Source: Clostridiales bacterium (GTDB lineage: Bacteria > Bacillota > Clostridia > Oscillospirales > Acutalibacteraceae). Taken from it: a DNA stretch of 64,000 nucleotides. The notes below the pieces were generated by a model, which saw only the letters and a program-made list of their open reading frames with translations, searched no databases and was not told the DNA's origin. The stretch lies in NCBI GenBank assembly GCA_024690965.1, contig JAILOG010000009.1:124001-188000 (forward strand), in the 5' to 3' direction. Shown here in pieces: positions 37,313 through 45,426 of the stretch. Both the position numbers and the translations under genes were made by a program. Numbering within the stretch: the stretch's first letter is position 1; every line of letters starts with the position of its first letter.

Positions 37313-37345
37313 GGAAAAATACCCCCATATGACTTATACAAATGG

Positions 37346-37374
37346 ATTATATACTAAAAATCGAAAAACTTCAA
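37346..37374 (-). promoter_or_regulatory. Promoter of the OB-fold lipoprotein gene
   Basis: On the minus strand: TTGAAG (37374-37369), a 17-bp spacer and TATAAT (37351-37346). Confidence 0.75.
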
Positions 37375-37591
37375 TATTATTATTTGATATTAAATCAAAA
37401 TTAAATTCCTATATTTGCATATCATATATTGATTTTTATTTCACAAAATACTTTTGCGGTCAAATATTAAATAATTAATAAACGCCGCAATAAAAACATT
37501 TATAAAAACTATATATGTGAAACAATATGCTCATTAATAGGCAAATACGTTTTAGCATTATGTTTTGCTTATATTGGAAAAGGAGAAAACA

Positions 37592-37852
37592 ATGGCAAAA
37601 AGAGGTAACTCAATCGTTGTTCCCGAGGCTAAAGAAGCTCTCGAGAGATTTAAGATGGAAGCTGCCAACGAAGTTGGAGTAAATCTTAAGCAAGGTTACA
37701 ACGGCGATTTAACATCTCGTCAGGCAGGTTCTGTCGGCGGTCAGATGGTTAACATAATGTGTCCCGTACACACAACAAAATATGTGCGTAATATGAGGAC
37801 TGTTATAAATCATCAGTTTTGCGTTACATATTCGGCGATGTTGAGTTTTTAG
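37592..37852 (+). pseudogene. Alpha/beta-type small acid-soluble spore protein, 3' end replaced
   Basis: Residues 1-54 are a textbook alpha/beta-type SASP: the N-terminal protease-site region (ALERFKMEAANEVGV) and the DNA-binding GYNGDLTSRQAGSVGGQMV block. After GGQMV the expected lysine-rich helix and short tail are missing. Thirty-two unrelated residues follow (NIMCPVHTTKY...), encoded by the 247-bp repeat that also occurs at 40700. The fusion point is at a GATGGT stretch shared with the repeat. SASPs coat and protect spore DNA; without its C-terminus this protein may bind poorly. An AGGAG site precedes ATG, and the frame is still open. Confidence 0.85.
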
Positions 37853-37990
37853 GAAGATTCATGCTTTAAGCTTCATACAATAGAATACAATTCTTACAAA
37901 ATAAAACTACCTGAGATGTCCTTACCGGGGAGGCTTGGATATCTCGGGTAGTTTTTTTGTTTTAGCTCAATGTTGCGTCATTTTCGGCGC
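37744..37990 (+). repeat. 247-bp direct repeat, copy 1
   Basis: This matches 40700-40946 closely, with the same total length and two compensating 1-nt indels. The first part encodes the 3' end fused to the spore-protein gene. The second part holds a long hairpin (AAAACTACC...GGTAGTTTT, 37903-37948) followed by a T-run, a good Rho-independent terminator. Confidence 0.88.
37903..37948 (+). terminator. Terminator inside repeat copy 1
   Basis: An approximately 19-bp stem (AAAACTACCTGAGATGTCC side with two G-U pairs) and a run of seven T. Confidence 0.85.
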
Positions 37991-38018
37991 GGATTTCCAA
38001 TATAAACACACCAACTGT

Positions 38019-38120
38019 TTACAGCGAACCAATTCGTTCTTCAATCAGCGATATCAGACTTTCTTTCAGCTCATCCGTGAGATATGACTGTTCCGTTTCT
38101 TTGATAAAGGTGTAATAATA
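38019..38120 (-). pseudogene. C-terminal remnant of an unknown gene
   Basis: On the minus strand an open stretch of about 33 codons ends at a stop (…YTFIKETEQSYLTDELKES…IGSL). Its helical, charged composition looks like a genuine protein end, with no start nearby. A diverged, oppositely oriented relative of the same sequence (TTTATCAAAAACGGAACA-like) occurs on the plus strand near 41040. Both flank the repeat-bounded module. The source protein is not recognised. Confidence 0.4.
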
Positions 38121-38211
38121 CCCTTATGATCGGTTAATGATTCTTTCGGCAACTACGCTGCCTGCGGACTTTCGCACAGACTGACGGCATGCCCTTCATA
38201 CTGAGAAAGTG

Positions 38212-38233
38212 GTTTTATGAAACCATTTTTTAA
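38212..38233 (+). terminator. Small hairpin with T-run
   Basis: TGGTTT and AAACCA form a 6-bp stem with a TATG loop, followed by TTTTTT. It insulates the flavodoxin gene from upstream transcription. The rest of 38121-38260 shows no gene. Confidence 0.55.
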
Positions 38234-38294
38234 AAAGAGTTACTTATCTCACCACTTACAAAAAATTGACCGTTGTTTTTTCGAAAAAAAGATA

Positions 38295-38327
38295 TATAAT
38301 GTATTCAAGTTAAGCAACTAAAGTTGC
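38295..38327 (+). promoter_or_regulatory. Flavodoxin promoter with TetR-type operator
   Basis: A -10 box TATAAT (38295-38300) is followed 13 bp later by the inverted repeat GCAAC-TAAA-GTTGC (38314-38327), overlapping the expected transcription start. A -35-like TTGTTT lies 16 bp upstream of the -10 box. The whole arrangement recurs at 38999-39030. Confidence 0.7.
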
Positions 38328-38360
38328 ATAATTCAAATTCAAGAAATACAGGAGGACACT

Positions 38361-38876
38361 ATGAAAAATTTAGTTGTTTTTTATTCAAGGCGAGGACAAA
38401 ATTATGTGAACGGCTCTGTTAAAAATCTTGACAGAGGCAACGCCGAATTGATTGCCGGGTATATTAAGGATGCAATAGGGGCAGATGCGTTCGAGGTCGA
38501 TACCGTAAAGCCATACGACAAGGACTATATGGTCTGCATCAATGAGGCTAAGATTGAGTTGAGAGAGAAGGCGCGCCCCGAGCTGAAAGAATACCTCAAA
38601 GATATTTCCGGCTATGACAACATCTTCATAGTTGCTCCAAACTGGTGGGGTATTTATCCGATGGCGGTTTACACTCAACTTGAGATGCTTGAGTTCACCG
38701 GCAAGACCGTACACTATGTTGTTACGCACGAGGGTTCGGGACTTGGCGGTGTTCCCAAAACAATAACAGCTTCCTGCAAGGGTGCGAAGATCGGTGACAG
38801 CCTTGCCGTGCAGGGCGGCAGCGCACCTCATTCGCAGATACAGGTGGCAGCTTGGGCGAAAAATGCCGTAAAATAA
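38361..38876 (+). CDS. Flavodoxin
   Basis: This is a 171-residue FMN-binding electron carrier. The N-terminal LVVFYSRRGQNY segment is the phosphate-binding loop, with a small insertion typical of the Flavodoxin_4 group. PNWWGIYPMAV and THEGSGLGG supply the flavin-stacking loops. A GGAGG site precedes ATG. It shares its promoter and operator design with the following aldo/keto reductase gene, so both are probably switched on together under redox or aldehyde stress by the TetR-type regulator at 39912. Confidence 0.92.
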   Translation: MKNLVVFYSRRGQNYVNGSVKNLDRGNAELIAGYIKDAIGADAFEVDTVKPYDKDYMVCINEAKIELREKARPELKEYLKDISGYDNIFIVAPNWWGIYPMAVYTQLEMLEFTGKTVHYVVTHEGSGLGGVPKTITASCKGAKIGDSLAVQGGSAPHSQIQVAAWAKNAVK

Positions 38877-38998
38877 TACAAATAAAACAGTAATAAGTAG
38901 CGGAAATCAGCAACTAAAAAAATACGGAAATGACTGATACGTCATAAAGATAAATATTTTTTGTTGATTTGATCGTTGTATTCTTTGAAAAATGATAT

Positions 38999-39030
38999 AT
39001 AATAATATCAAGATAAGCAACCAAAGTTGC
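38999..39030 (+). promoter_or_regulatory. Aldo/keto reductase promoter with TetR-type operator
   Basis: TATAAT (38999-39004) is followed 12 bp later by the inverted repeat GCAAC-CAAA-GTTGC (39017-39030). About 60 bp around it resemble the flavodoxin promoter. Confidence 0.7.
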
Positions 39031-39056
39031 ATAAATTAAGAAAAGGAGCTATTTTT

Positions 39057-39899
39057 ATGAACGCTATTAAACTTAACAACGGAGTTAACTTTCCCGTAGT
39101 CGGAATCGGAACATTTATGCTCACGCCCGCCGATGCCGAGAACAGCACCCGTGAAGCTCTTAAAATGGGCTATCGCATGGTAGATACCGCAAACGCTTAT
39201 GTTAATGAACGTGCTGTAGGCAGAGGTGTCAGGGAAAGCGGTTTAAAGCGTGAAGAAGTTTTCATTTCCACCAAGCTATGGCCGAGTGAGTACGAGAATG
39301 ACAACGCTGTGGACGAAACCTTAGCGCGTCTCGGAGTGGATTATGTTGATCTGCTCTTTATCCATCAACCCGCCGGCAACTGGCTTGCAGGATACCGTCA
39401 GCTTGAAAAAGCATATAGAGAGGGCAAGGCAAAGGCGATCGGTATTTCCAACTTTGAGGGTAAGTATATAGAAGAATTGCAGACAAAGTGGGAAATCGTT
39501 CCTCAATTTATTCAGGTGGAGGCTCACCCCTATTTCACACAAAAGGAGCTTAGAAATACTCTCGATAATTACGGCATTAAACTGATGTCATGGTATCCGC
39601 TCGGCCACGGCGACAAGAGCTTGATGGAAGAGCCGATTTTTGAAAAGCTTGGCAAAAAGTACGACAAATCGCCAGCTCAGGTTATCCTGCGCTGGCACAC
39701 GCAGATGGGTTTTGTTGTCATTCCCGGCAGTAAGAATGTCGCCCATATAAAGGACAATCTCGATATTTTAGACTTTACATTAACTGACGCTGAGATGGAC
39801 GAAATAGCAAAACTTGATAAAGGTATGAGATACTACCACCGCACTGACGCTCAGCTTGAGCAGTTTGCGGCGTGGCATCCCAAGTTTGAGCTTGCATAA
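39057..39899 (+). CDS. Aldo/keto reductase
   Basis: This is a 280-residue NADPH-dependent oxidoreductase. Signatures in order: GIGTFML, the catalytic aspartate and tyrosine in MVDTANAYVNE, the catalytic lysine in FISTKLWP, IHQP, GISNFEG, and a C-terminal IPGSKN NADP-binding motif. It reduces aldehydes or ketones. ATG at 39057 follows AAGGAG; earlier in-frame codons do not. It is followed 12 bp later by the regulator gene. Confidence 0.95.
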   Translation: MNAIKLNNGVNFPVVGIGTFMLTPADAENSTREALKMGYRMVDTANAYVNERAVGRGVRESGLKREEVFISTKLWPSEYENDNAVDETLARLGVDYVDLLFIHQPAGNWLAGYRQLEKAYREGKAKAIGISNFEGKYIEELQTKWEIVPQFIQVEAHPYFTQKELRNTLDNYGIKLMSWYPLGHGDKSLMEEPIFEKLGKKYDKSPAQVILRWHTQMGFVVIPGSKNVAHIKDNLDILDFTLTDAEMDEIAKLDKGMRYYHRTDAQLEQFAAWHPKFELA

Positions 39900-39911
39900 A
39901 GGAATGGTAAT

Positions 39912-40481
39912 ATGCAACTGACAGGAAAAGAAGATTTAAGAGTTATCAAAACAATTGAGGGTATTAAGTCAGCCTTTGAAGCATTGATTTGCGAGAAAGA
40001 CTATGATAAAATCACAGTCAAGGAGCTGTGCGAGAGAGCAAGAATTAATAAAAAAACCTTCTATCACTACTATGAGACGCTGGACTTTCTCCTTGCAGAA
40101 ATGCAGGCTGAGCTGTCCCATGGGTTTATCGAGCGCATCAAGGACTACTCACTGCCCGACGATTTAAATAAAGTAAACCGTGAGTTTTTCGTCTATGCAT
40201 CATTACAGGGACTTGCTTATGAGAAAATAACCTGCGGCGGCACTTACCGCACTATCCGTGATGAGATGACTGTCAAAGTTAATGATGAAAGCTGGAGCAA
40301 ATCCAAGAAATATCAAAAGCTCTCGGATTACGAGAAAAAGGTGCTGTTGGGTTTTATCAATAACGCTGTTTTGGGCGCATACCGGGAGTGGGTGCTGACC
40401 GATAAGAAAATTCCCATGGATGAAATAATTGAGATTACCAACCGTATCGTTCTCGGCGGGGTGAAAGGATTCTTTAGATAA
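39912..40481 (+). CDS. TetR/AcrR-family regulator
   Basis: This is a 189-residue protein. The N-terminal helix-turn-helix (about residues 14-58) includes ITVKELCERARINKKTFYHYYETLDFLL, the TetR signature. The C-terminal ligand-binding part is helical and divergent. It is in the same operon as the aldo/keto reductase. The palindrome GCAACNAAAGTTGC in front of both upstream genes is the natural candidate for its binding site, giving autoregulation plus control of the flavodoxin. Confidence 0.93.
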   Translation: MQLTGKEDLRVIKTIEGIKSAFEALICEKDYDKITVKELCERARINKKTFYHYYETLDFLLAEMQAELSHGFIERIKDYSLPDDLNKVNREFFVYASLQGLAYEKITCGGTYRTIRDEMTVKVNDESWSKSKKYQKLSDYEKKVLLGFINNAVLGAYREWVLTDKKIPMDEIIEITNRIVLGGVKGFFR

Positions 40482-40528
40482 GAAGGCTGACAAAATGAAT
40501 TAATATTTCTCAAAACAGGAGGATCACA

Positions 40529-40636
40529 ATGGCTAAAGTATTATTATTAAACGGCAGCCCTCACACCAAAGGCTGCACAGCGGCTCTTCAAATACATATA
40601 ACTATACTTCCTATTGTCAATACCATACATTTATGA
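40529..40636 (+). pseudogene. N-terminal fragment of an NADPH-dependent FMN reductase
   Basis: ATG with an AGGAGG site begins MAKVLLLNGSPHTKGCTAAL, the flavin-binding start of NAD(P)H-dependent FMN reductases. After about 21 codons the homology stops and a random tail runs to a stop codon. The rest of the gene (about 160 residues) is missing. The break is close to repeat copy 2, so a rearrangement probably removed it. It would have been the fourth gene of the redox module. Confidence 0.75.
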
Positions 40637-40700
40637 TATTATAACGAATAAAGCACCTATCGGTACTTAAACTGTTCATGTAACAAATGGAGTGAGGCTG

Positions 40701-40808
40701 ATGGTAAACATAATGTGTCCCGTACATACAACGAAATATGTGCGCAATATGAGGACTGTTATAAACCATCAGTTTTGTGTTACATATTCGGCGGGGTTGA
40801 GTTTGTAG
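40701..40808 (+). CDS. 35-residue peptide encoded in the repeat
   Basis: ATG follows a GGAGTGAGG site at 3-4 nt. The peptide (MVNIMCPVHTTKYVRNMRT, then a second part with one more Cys) ends at TAG. Compared with the copy fused to the spore-protein gene, the first 28 codons differ at six sites, all synonymous third positions. Only the last few codons differ in amino acid. That pattern suggests selection on the peptide, or on the longer protein it came from. Its Cys/His pattern (CPVH, later HQFC) could bind metal. No family is recognised. Confidence 0.5.
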   Translation: MVNIMCPVHTTKYVRNMRTVINHQFCVTYSAGLSL

Positions 40809-40859
40809 GAAGATTAATGCTTTTATCCTTATACAAATAGAATACAATTCTTACAAAAT

Positions 40860-40914
40860 AAAACTACCTGAGATGTCCTTACCGGGGAGGGTTGGATATT
40901 TCGGGTAGTTTTTT
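40860..40914 (+). terminator. Terminator inside repeat copy 2
   Basis: The same long AAAACTACC/GGTAGTTTT stem as in copy 1, followed by six T. Confidence 0.85.
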
Positions 40915-41185
40915 GTTTTAGCTTGATGTTGCGGTATTTTCGGCGCAGCTATTATTCATCTATATATTAGAATGAATCAATAACCGGAAGGGCATAATCA
41001 ATACGTGCTGATATAACTATTTCTACCAAATATTACAACGCCTTTATCAAAAACGGAACAATCATATATGACAGTTGAGCTAAACAAATAACCGGAATTG
41101 CTGATTGAAAAGAGGATCGTTTCCTCGTAAACACTTTACGCTTTTACAAATTGAAAATAAAATTTATGCAATCAACGGCAAAAAC

Positions 41186-41214
41186 TTTACTTTTTTGAAA
41201 GTTTATGCTACAAT
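41186..41214 (+). promoter_or_regulatory. Promoter of the AAA ATPase gene
   Basis: TTTACT (41186-41191), a 17-bp spacer and TACAAT (41209-41214), 24 bp before the ATG. Confidence 0.7.
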
Positions 41215-41237
41215 ACTAAACGAAGGAGGTTATAAGC

Positions 41238-42554
41238 ATGAAACCAAACGGTAGTTTAAAAAACAGAGACTTATATCTGAATAAGCTCATAGCGTTTCAG
41301 GATACCGAGCCTGTAAAGGTGGTTACCGGTATTCGTCGATGCGGAAAGTCCAGCCTTTTAAAGCTAATGGTCGGGCATCTGTTGAACAGCGGAATATCTC
41401 CGGACCAAATAGTTGAGATGAACTTTGAATCCTACGATTTCAAAGATATGACCTCAGACGATATATATAATTATGTAAAATCCAAGGCTTTGCCCAACAA
41501 ACGCTTATATCTCTTTTTTGATGAGATACAGCGAGTTAAAGCTTGGGAGAACGCCGTTAACGCATTCCGTGTAGATATTGATTGTGATATCTACCTGACG
41601 GGTTCTAATGCCTATTTACTGTCATCCGAATACTCTACCTATTTGTCCGGGCGGTGTGTAGAGATACGTATGCTGCCGCTTTCATTTGCAGAATTTATCG
41701 ACTTCAACGGTTTCGAAATACGCGAAAGTGCGGGAGTGCTCGGCGGCATACGCAAACGTGCATACGATGCTCACGGTGAAAGCTATGAGTTAAGGGAGCT
41801 TTTTGAAGCATATCTGCGGTTCGGAGGTATGCCGGGAATTGCGGATGTCGGTCCGGATCAGGAAAAAGCAATGATTTTGCTCGATGGTATCTATTCAACC
41901 GTCATTATCAGAGATATTTTGGAACGCGAAAAGCGCCGAGGTCAAAGACAAATCACAGACGCTGTATTACTGCGCAAAATCATTCTGTTCCTTGCAGACA
42001 ATATAGGCAGTTCTGTTTCGTTATCTTCTATCGGCAACACGTTGATCAATGAAGGATTGCTGGACGACGGAAGAAAGAGTAAGCCCGGTGTTCATACTGT
42101 ACAGTCTTATGTGTACGCTCTGTTGGAATCTTATTTCTTCTATGAAATCAAGAGATTTGATATCAAGGGAAAGGAGTATTTACGCACACTCGGAAAATAC
42201 TATATCGTTGATATAGGGTTGCGTAATTATCTGCTTGGCTTCCGAAACCGTGACAGCGGGCATATACTGGAAAATATCGTGTATTTTGAGCTGTTGAGGC
42301 GAGGCTATGATGTTGCCATCGGCAAGCTCGCTGACAGCGAGATAGATTTCATCGCATTCAACGCTGATACCAAAATGTATATTCAGGTGACCGAATCAAT
42401 GAACAGTGAAACAGTAAGAAATCGTGAACTCACTCCCTTGAAAAGAATCAAGGACAATTACAGAAAAATCATCCTTTCTGTTGACACAGGCTTAGAAAAA
42501 GAGTTTGACGGAATCGAATCTATCAATGTTATCGACTGGTTGATAGATTGTTGA
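41238..42554 (+). CDS. AAA ATPase with DUF4143 domain
   Basis: This is a 438-residue protein. Residues of about 20-200 are an AAA_14 ATPase with Walker A GIRRCGKSS, Walker B YLFFDEIQ, and a sensor region (YLTGSNAYLL, then the SGRCVEIRMLPLSFAEF motif typical of this family). The C-terminal DUF4143 part (about 230-420) has a winged-helix section followed by a nuclease-like pattern (SEIDFIAFN). Such proteins are frequent, patchily distributed and thought to be selfish or defence-linked; the biochemical role is unknown. An AAGGAGG site precedes the ATG. Confidence 0.93.
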   Translation: MKPNGSLKNRDLYLNKLIAFQDTEPVKVVTGIRRCGKSSLLKLMVGHLLNSGISPDQIVEMNFESYDFKDMTSDDIYNYVKSKALPNKRLYLFFDEIQRVKAWENAVNAFRVDIDCDIYLTGSNAYLLSSEYSTYLSGRCVEIRMLPLSFAEFIDFNGFEIRESAGVLGGIRKRAYDAHGESYELRELFEAYLRFGGMPGIADVGPDQEKAMILLDGIYSTVIIRDILEREKRRGQRQITDAVLLRKIILFLADNIGSSVSLSSIGNTLINEGLLDDGRKSKPGVHTVQSYVYALLESYFFYEIKRFDIKGKEYLRTLGKYYIVDIGLRNYLLGFRNRDSGHILENIVYFELLRRGYDVAIGKLADSEIDFIAFNADTKMYIQVTESMNSETVRNRELTPLKRIKDNYRKIILSVDTGLEKEFDGIESINVIDWLIDC

Positions 42555-42651
42555 ATTACGGTGTTTTAACAGTAGGTGCTTGCATTGCGCGTATAAACCG
42601 GTGAAGCATGTTATTGTATTAAAATGTGATCAACAATACCGGGAGGCTGTT

Positions 42652-44148
42652 ATGCTGTATTTTTCCAAATCAAAATATTGCGGGCTGTGGCAATGCCCGA
42701 AAATCGCGTGGCTGCAAAAATATAAGCCGGAAGAAATGTGTATAGAAGGCGATCTTGCTTCACGTTTGGCGGCAGGCAACGAAGTGGGCGACCTTGCTAT
42801 GGGGATCTTCAGCGATTATGTGGAGGTCACCGCATATAAAGGCGAAAAGCTCGATCTTCCGAAAATGATAGATAATACGCGTATTGAAATGTCGAAAGGA
42901 ACGCCCGTTATATGTGAAGCTTCGTTTGTGTATGATGGGTTGTACTGCGCCGTTGATATTTTACGTCGTGAAAACGGCGGCTGGGCGATCTATGAAGTCA
43001 AAAGTTCCACGCACGACGACAAAGATGTTTATTACGCCGATGTAGCTTATCAAAAATATGTGCTGGAGCATTGCGGCGTTAATGTGACCGGAACGTATTT
43101 GATATGCCTGAACGGTCAGTACGTTTTTAACGGAGAACTGAAGCTTGATGAGTTATTCCGTATAACCGATGTGTCTGAGAGTATTAAGTGTGAATCGGAT
43201 CAAATAGAAGTGCTTATCGAAAGCGCTGAGGTGATGTTGGAGAGCGACAGGGAGCCTGAGCTTGATTTGTCCGCTCGGTGCCGGTCGCCTTATTGGTGCG
43301 GCTTCCGGGGCTATTGTTTCCGCCATTTGCCGAAGCCGTCTGTATTTGATCTGTACCGCTTGAAGTTTGACAAAAAGCTTGCTTTCTACAAGCAGGGACT
43401 CGCCTCATTTGAGGCGTTGGAACACTCCGTATTTATCAAAAATGAAAAGCAAAGGCGGCAAATTGATTTTGCACTTCACGAAAGAGGAACTTATATTGAC
43501 AGGCAAAGCATCAGAAAATTTTTGAATAAACTGTCCTATCCGCTGTATTTTCTTGATTTCGAAACGGTACAGCCGGTTATTCCGAAATACATAGGAACGA
43601 AACCGTACGCTCAAATTCCTTTTCAGTATTCCCTGCATTACATTGAGCGTGACGGCGGCGAGCTTCTGCACAAAGAATTTCTTGCCGAGCCCGGAACCGA
43701 TCCCAGACGAACGATCGCGGAAAGATTATGCGAAGATATCCCGATGAACGTATGCATCACGGCATACAACAAAGATTTTGAATGTACGCGCATCAAAGAG
43801 CTTGCCGAGACCTTTCCGGACCTTTCCGAACATCTGCTGAATATACGGGATCATATCGTTGATCTGATAGAACCATTCCGATCCGGCTGGTATTATAACC
43901 GCGCAATGGGCGGAAGCTTTTCTATCAAGAGCGTGCTTCCGGCGATTTTCTCTGATGACCCCTCACTTGATTATCATAATCTTGAAGGCATTCATAACGG
44001 CGGCGAAGCGATGAACGCTTTTCCGGCAATGGAGAAAATGACTGCGGAGGAGCGCGAAGCCACGCGCCGGAATCTGCTGAAATACTGTGAACTTGACACA
44101 TACGCGATGGTGAAGGTATGGGAAGAATTAAGACGGGTAACGGAATAA
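42652..44148 (+). CDS. DUF2779 protein: Cas4-like nuclease fused to a DEDD-type exonuclease
   Basis: This is a 498-residue protein. The N-terminal half resembles Cas4-type PD-(D/E)XK nucleases. It has a conserved CGLWQCP start, a catalytic D...EVKSST segment (about residues 100-125) and a downstream cysteine cluster (CRSPYWCGFRGYC), which together could hold an Fe-S cluster. The C-terminal half (about 290-498, DUF2779) has DEDD exonuclease motifs: YFLDFET, TAYNKDFE and YCELDTYAM. It probably degrades DNA. ATG at 42652 is chosen because it follows GGGAGG. It lies about 100 bp behind the ATPase gene on the same strand. Confidence 0.88.
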   Translation: MLYFSKSKYCGLWQCPKIAWLQKYKPEEMCIEGDLASRLAAGNEVGDLAMGIFSDYVEVTAYKGEKLDLPKMIDNTRIEMSKGTPVICEASFVYDGLYCAVDILRRENGGWAIYEVKSSTHDDKDVYYADVAYQKYVLEHCGVNVTGTYLICLNGQYVFNGELKLDELFRITDVSESIKCESDQIEVLIESAEVMLESDREPELDLSARCRSPYWCGFRGYCFRHLPKPSVFDLYRLKFDKKLAFYKQGLASFEALEHSVFIKNEKQRRQIDFALHERGTYIDRQSIRKFLNKLSYPLYFLDFETVQPVIPKYIGTKPYAQIPFQYSLHYIERDGGELLHKEFLAEPGTDPRRTIAERLCEDIPMNVCITAYNKDFECTRIKELAETFPDLSEHLLNIRDHIVDLIEPFRSGWYYNRAMGGSFSIKSVLPAIFSDDPSLDYHNLEGIHNGGEAMNAFPAMEKMTAEEREATRRNLLKYCELDTYAMVKVWEELRRVTE

Positions 44149-44154
44149 CGCAAG

Positions 44155-44370
44155 TCATTTCCTGTCCGCTTTCGCATACCTCCCCCTCACATCGCACCTG
44201 ACGATCCATTCCGCGATCCCAATCCTTTGTGAAATGTAAGGGCAAAGAAGAAATGCGCTTTTCTCCTGATACTTTTCTACAATATTATTCAAGGCGGCGT
44301 TGATCCCTTCACAGGAAACGCCGCCGTTTTTTTGTAATTCAGATTCAAATTCATTAATCATTTTTTTCAT
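44155..44370 (-). CDS. Small hypothetical protein
   Basis: This is a 71-residue reading frame behind the broken gene at 44402. The first half is amphipathic (MKKMINEFESELQKN, then VSCEGINAALNNIVEKY), and the end is basic. No clear ribosome site is present; several in-frame ATG codons crowd the start. It may be a real small protein or a decayed remnant. It overlaps nothing on either strand. Confidence 0.4.
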   Translation of the reverse strand: MKKMINEFESELQKNGGVSCEGINAALNNIVEKYQEKSAFLLCPYISQRIGIAEWIVRCDVRGRYAKADRK

Positions 44371-44401
44371 TTTTTCATTTTTTTATTAAGCAGTAATTAA
44401 A

Positions 44402-45426
44402 CTAAAATTCCGTCTTACCTTCTTCAAGCCCGGCAAGAATAAGCCCGGATTTTAAATAGTCCCGAGGCATACTGTCAGCCGCGTAACCCGCCGTTATGAT
44501 CTGATGATACGCTCGCGCAAAAAGCGCCGGATCAATCTCACCCTTCAGAAAGCTGCTGAAAGCAATCAACGTTCTTTGCGCTCCCGTCAGCTCTTTATCA
44601 TAGAACTCGAGATCCATATAGTTTGACATACATTCCCGATAGATACTGCCGTCCTTGTTCAGGAAATACCCTCCGGCACACAAATCCGAGGTATCTCCGT
44701 TTTTTTGAGATTGTCTTTTACTTCGGGATATACGATCCCGTCAAGACAAACTCCTGTTGTTACAAACGGTCCGCCACAGCAACAGCCTTCTGGGGCTTTT
44801 GGATCCCATACTATATCGCCCTTACGAAACGGCGTAGGGAAATTAAACCACAAACCGTCAAAGACGCCCCGGTATATTTCGTAGTCGTGTTTGTCTTTTA
44901 TATGTCCGGGATCGATGCTCAGGATTTCAAATTTTGGAGTCAGATACACGATCTGTCGGCTGTTCGGCTCATCGATCCGCATCTTTGTACACTTGATAGA
45001 AACAACATCTTCTTCCGGATCATTTATCGCTTTTTGTATTGCGTCAAATGAAGAAAATACCGTACCCCGGTCATCGCTTGAACCGTCTTTATAGATGTAA
45101 TTAAATCTATATACAAAAGGCGCGCAATCGTCGTAAGTATCTGCGCTCTTTTCATTGCAAAACTCATTTATATACTTGTCCTCAAGCGCGATATAGATTT
45201 TAAGGAAGCGGTGCAGGCTGTCCTGCGGCGCGGTGTTCAGACGTTCTTCGATATGGCAATCCGGCATAGTCCTTATAAGCTCCTCCCATGCGGCGTGCTT
45301 TTCTTTTATCGTGGCGTTTCTGCATTGCCGGATAAGCCAAGCCGCCTCAAGCGAATCAAAGCGGTAGTTGATATTGTGGAGATGCGTTCTTATATCTTTC
45401 GAATTTACAAATCTTAATATATCCAT
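44402..45426 (-). pseudogene. Frameshifted copy of the MDILRF gene family
   Basis: The first frame (45426 to about 44700) encodes the N-terminal 240 or so residues. The C-terminal 90 are in another frame ending at 44402. Alignment to the intact paralogue at 48972-50006 shows that a single-nucleotide change in a run of seven A (minus strand; 44700-44706) breaks the frame (LKK then NGDTSDLCAGGYFL in the shifted frame). Everything else is conserved, so the break is recent, a sequencing error, or a slippery site. The family is unknown to me. Its N-terminal helical region (SLEAAWLIRQCR) and mid-region (FPTPF-KGDIVWDP) are conserved. Confidence 0.85.

Larger units (their letters stand above)
40700..40946 (+). 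repeat. 247-bp direct repeat, copy 2
   Basis: Same orientation and length as 37744-37990. It carries a free-standing 35-codon ORF with its own ribosome site and a terminator (40860-40914). The two copies bracket the flavodoxin/reductase/regulator module. The stretch 40947-41180 holds only a degenerate relative of the remnant at 38019 and nothing else I can name. Confidence 0.88.
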
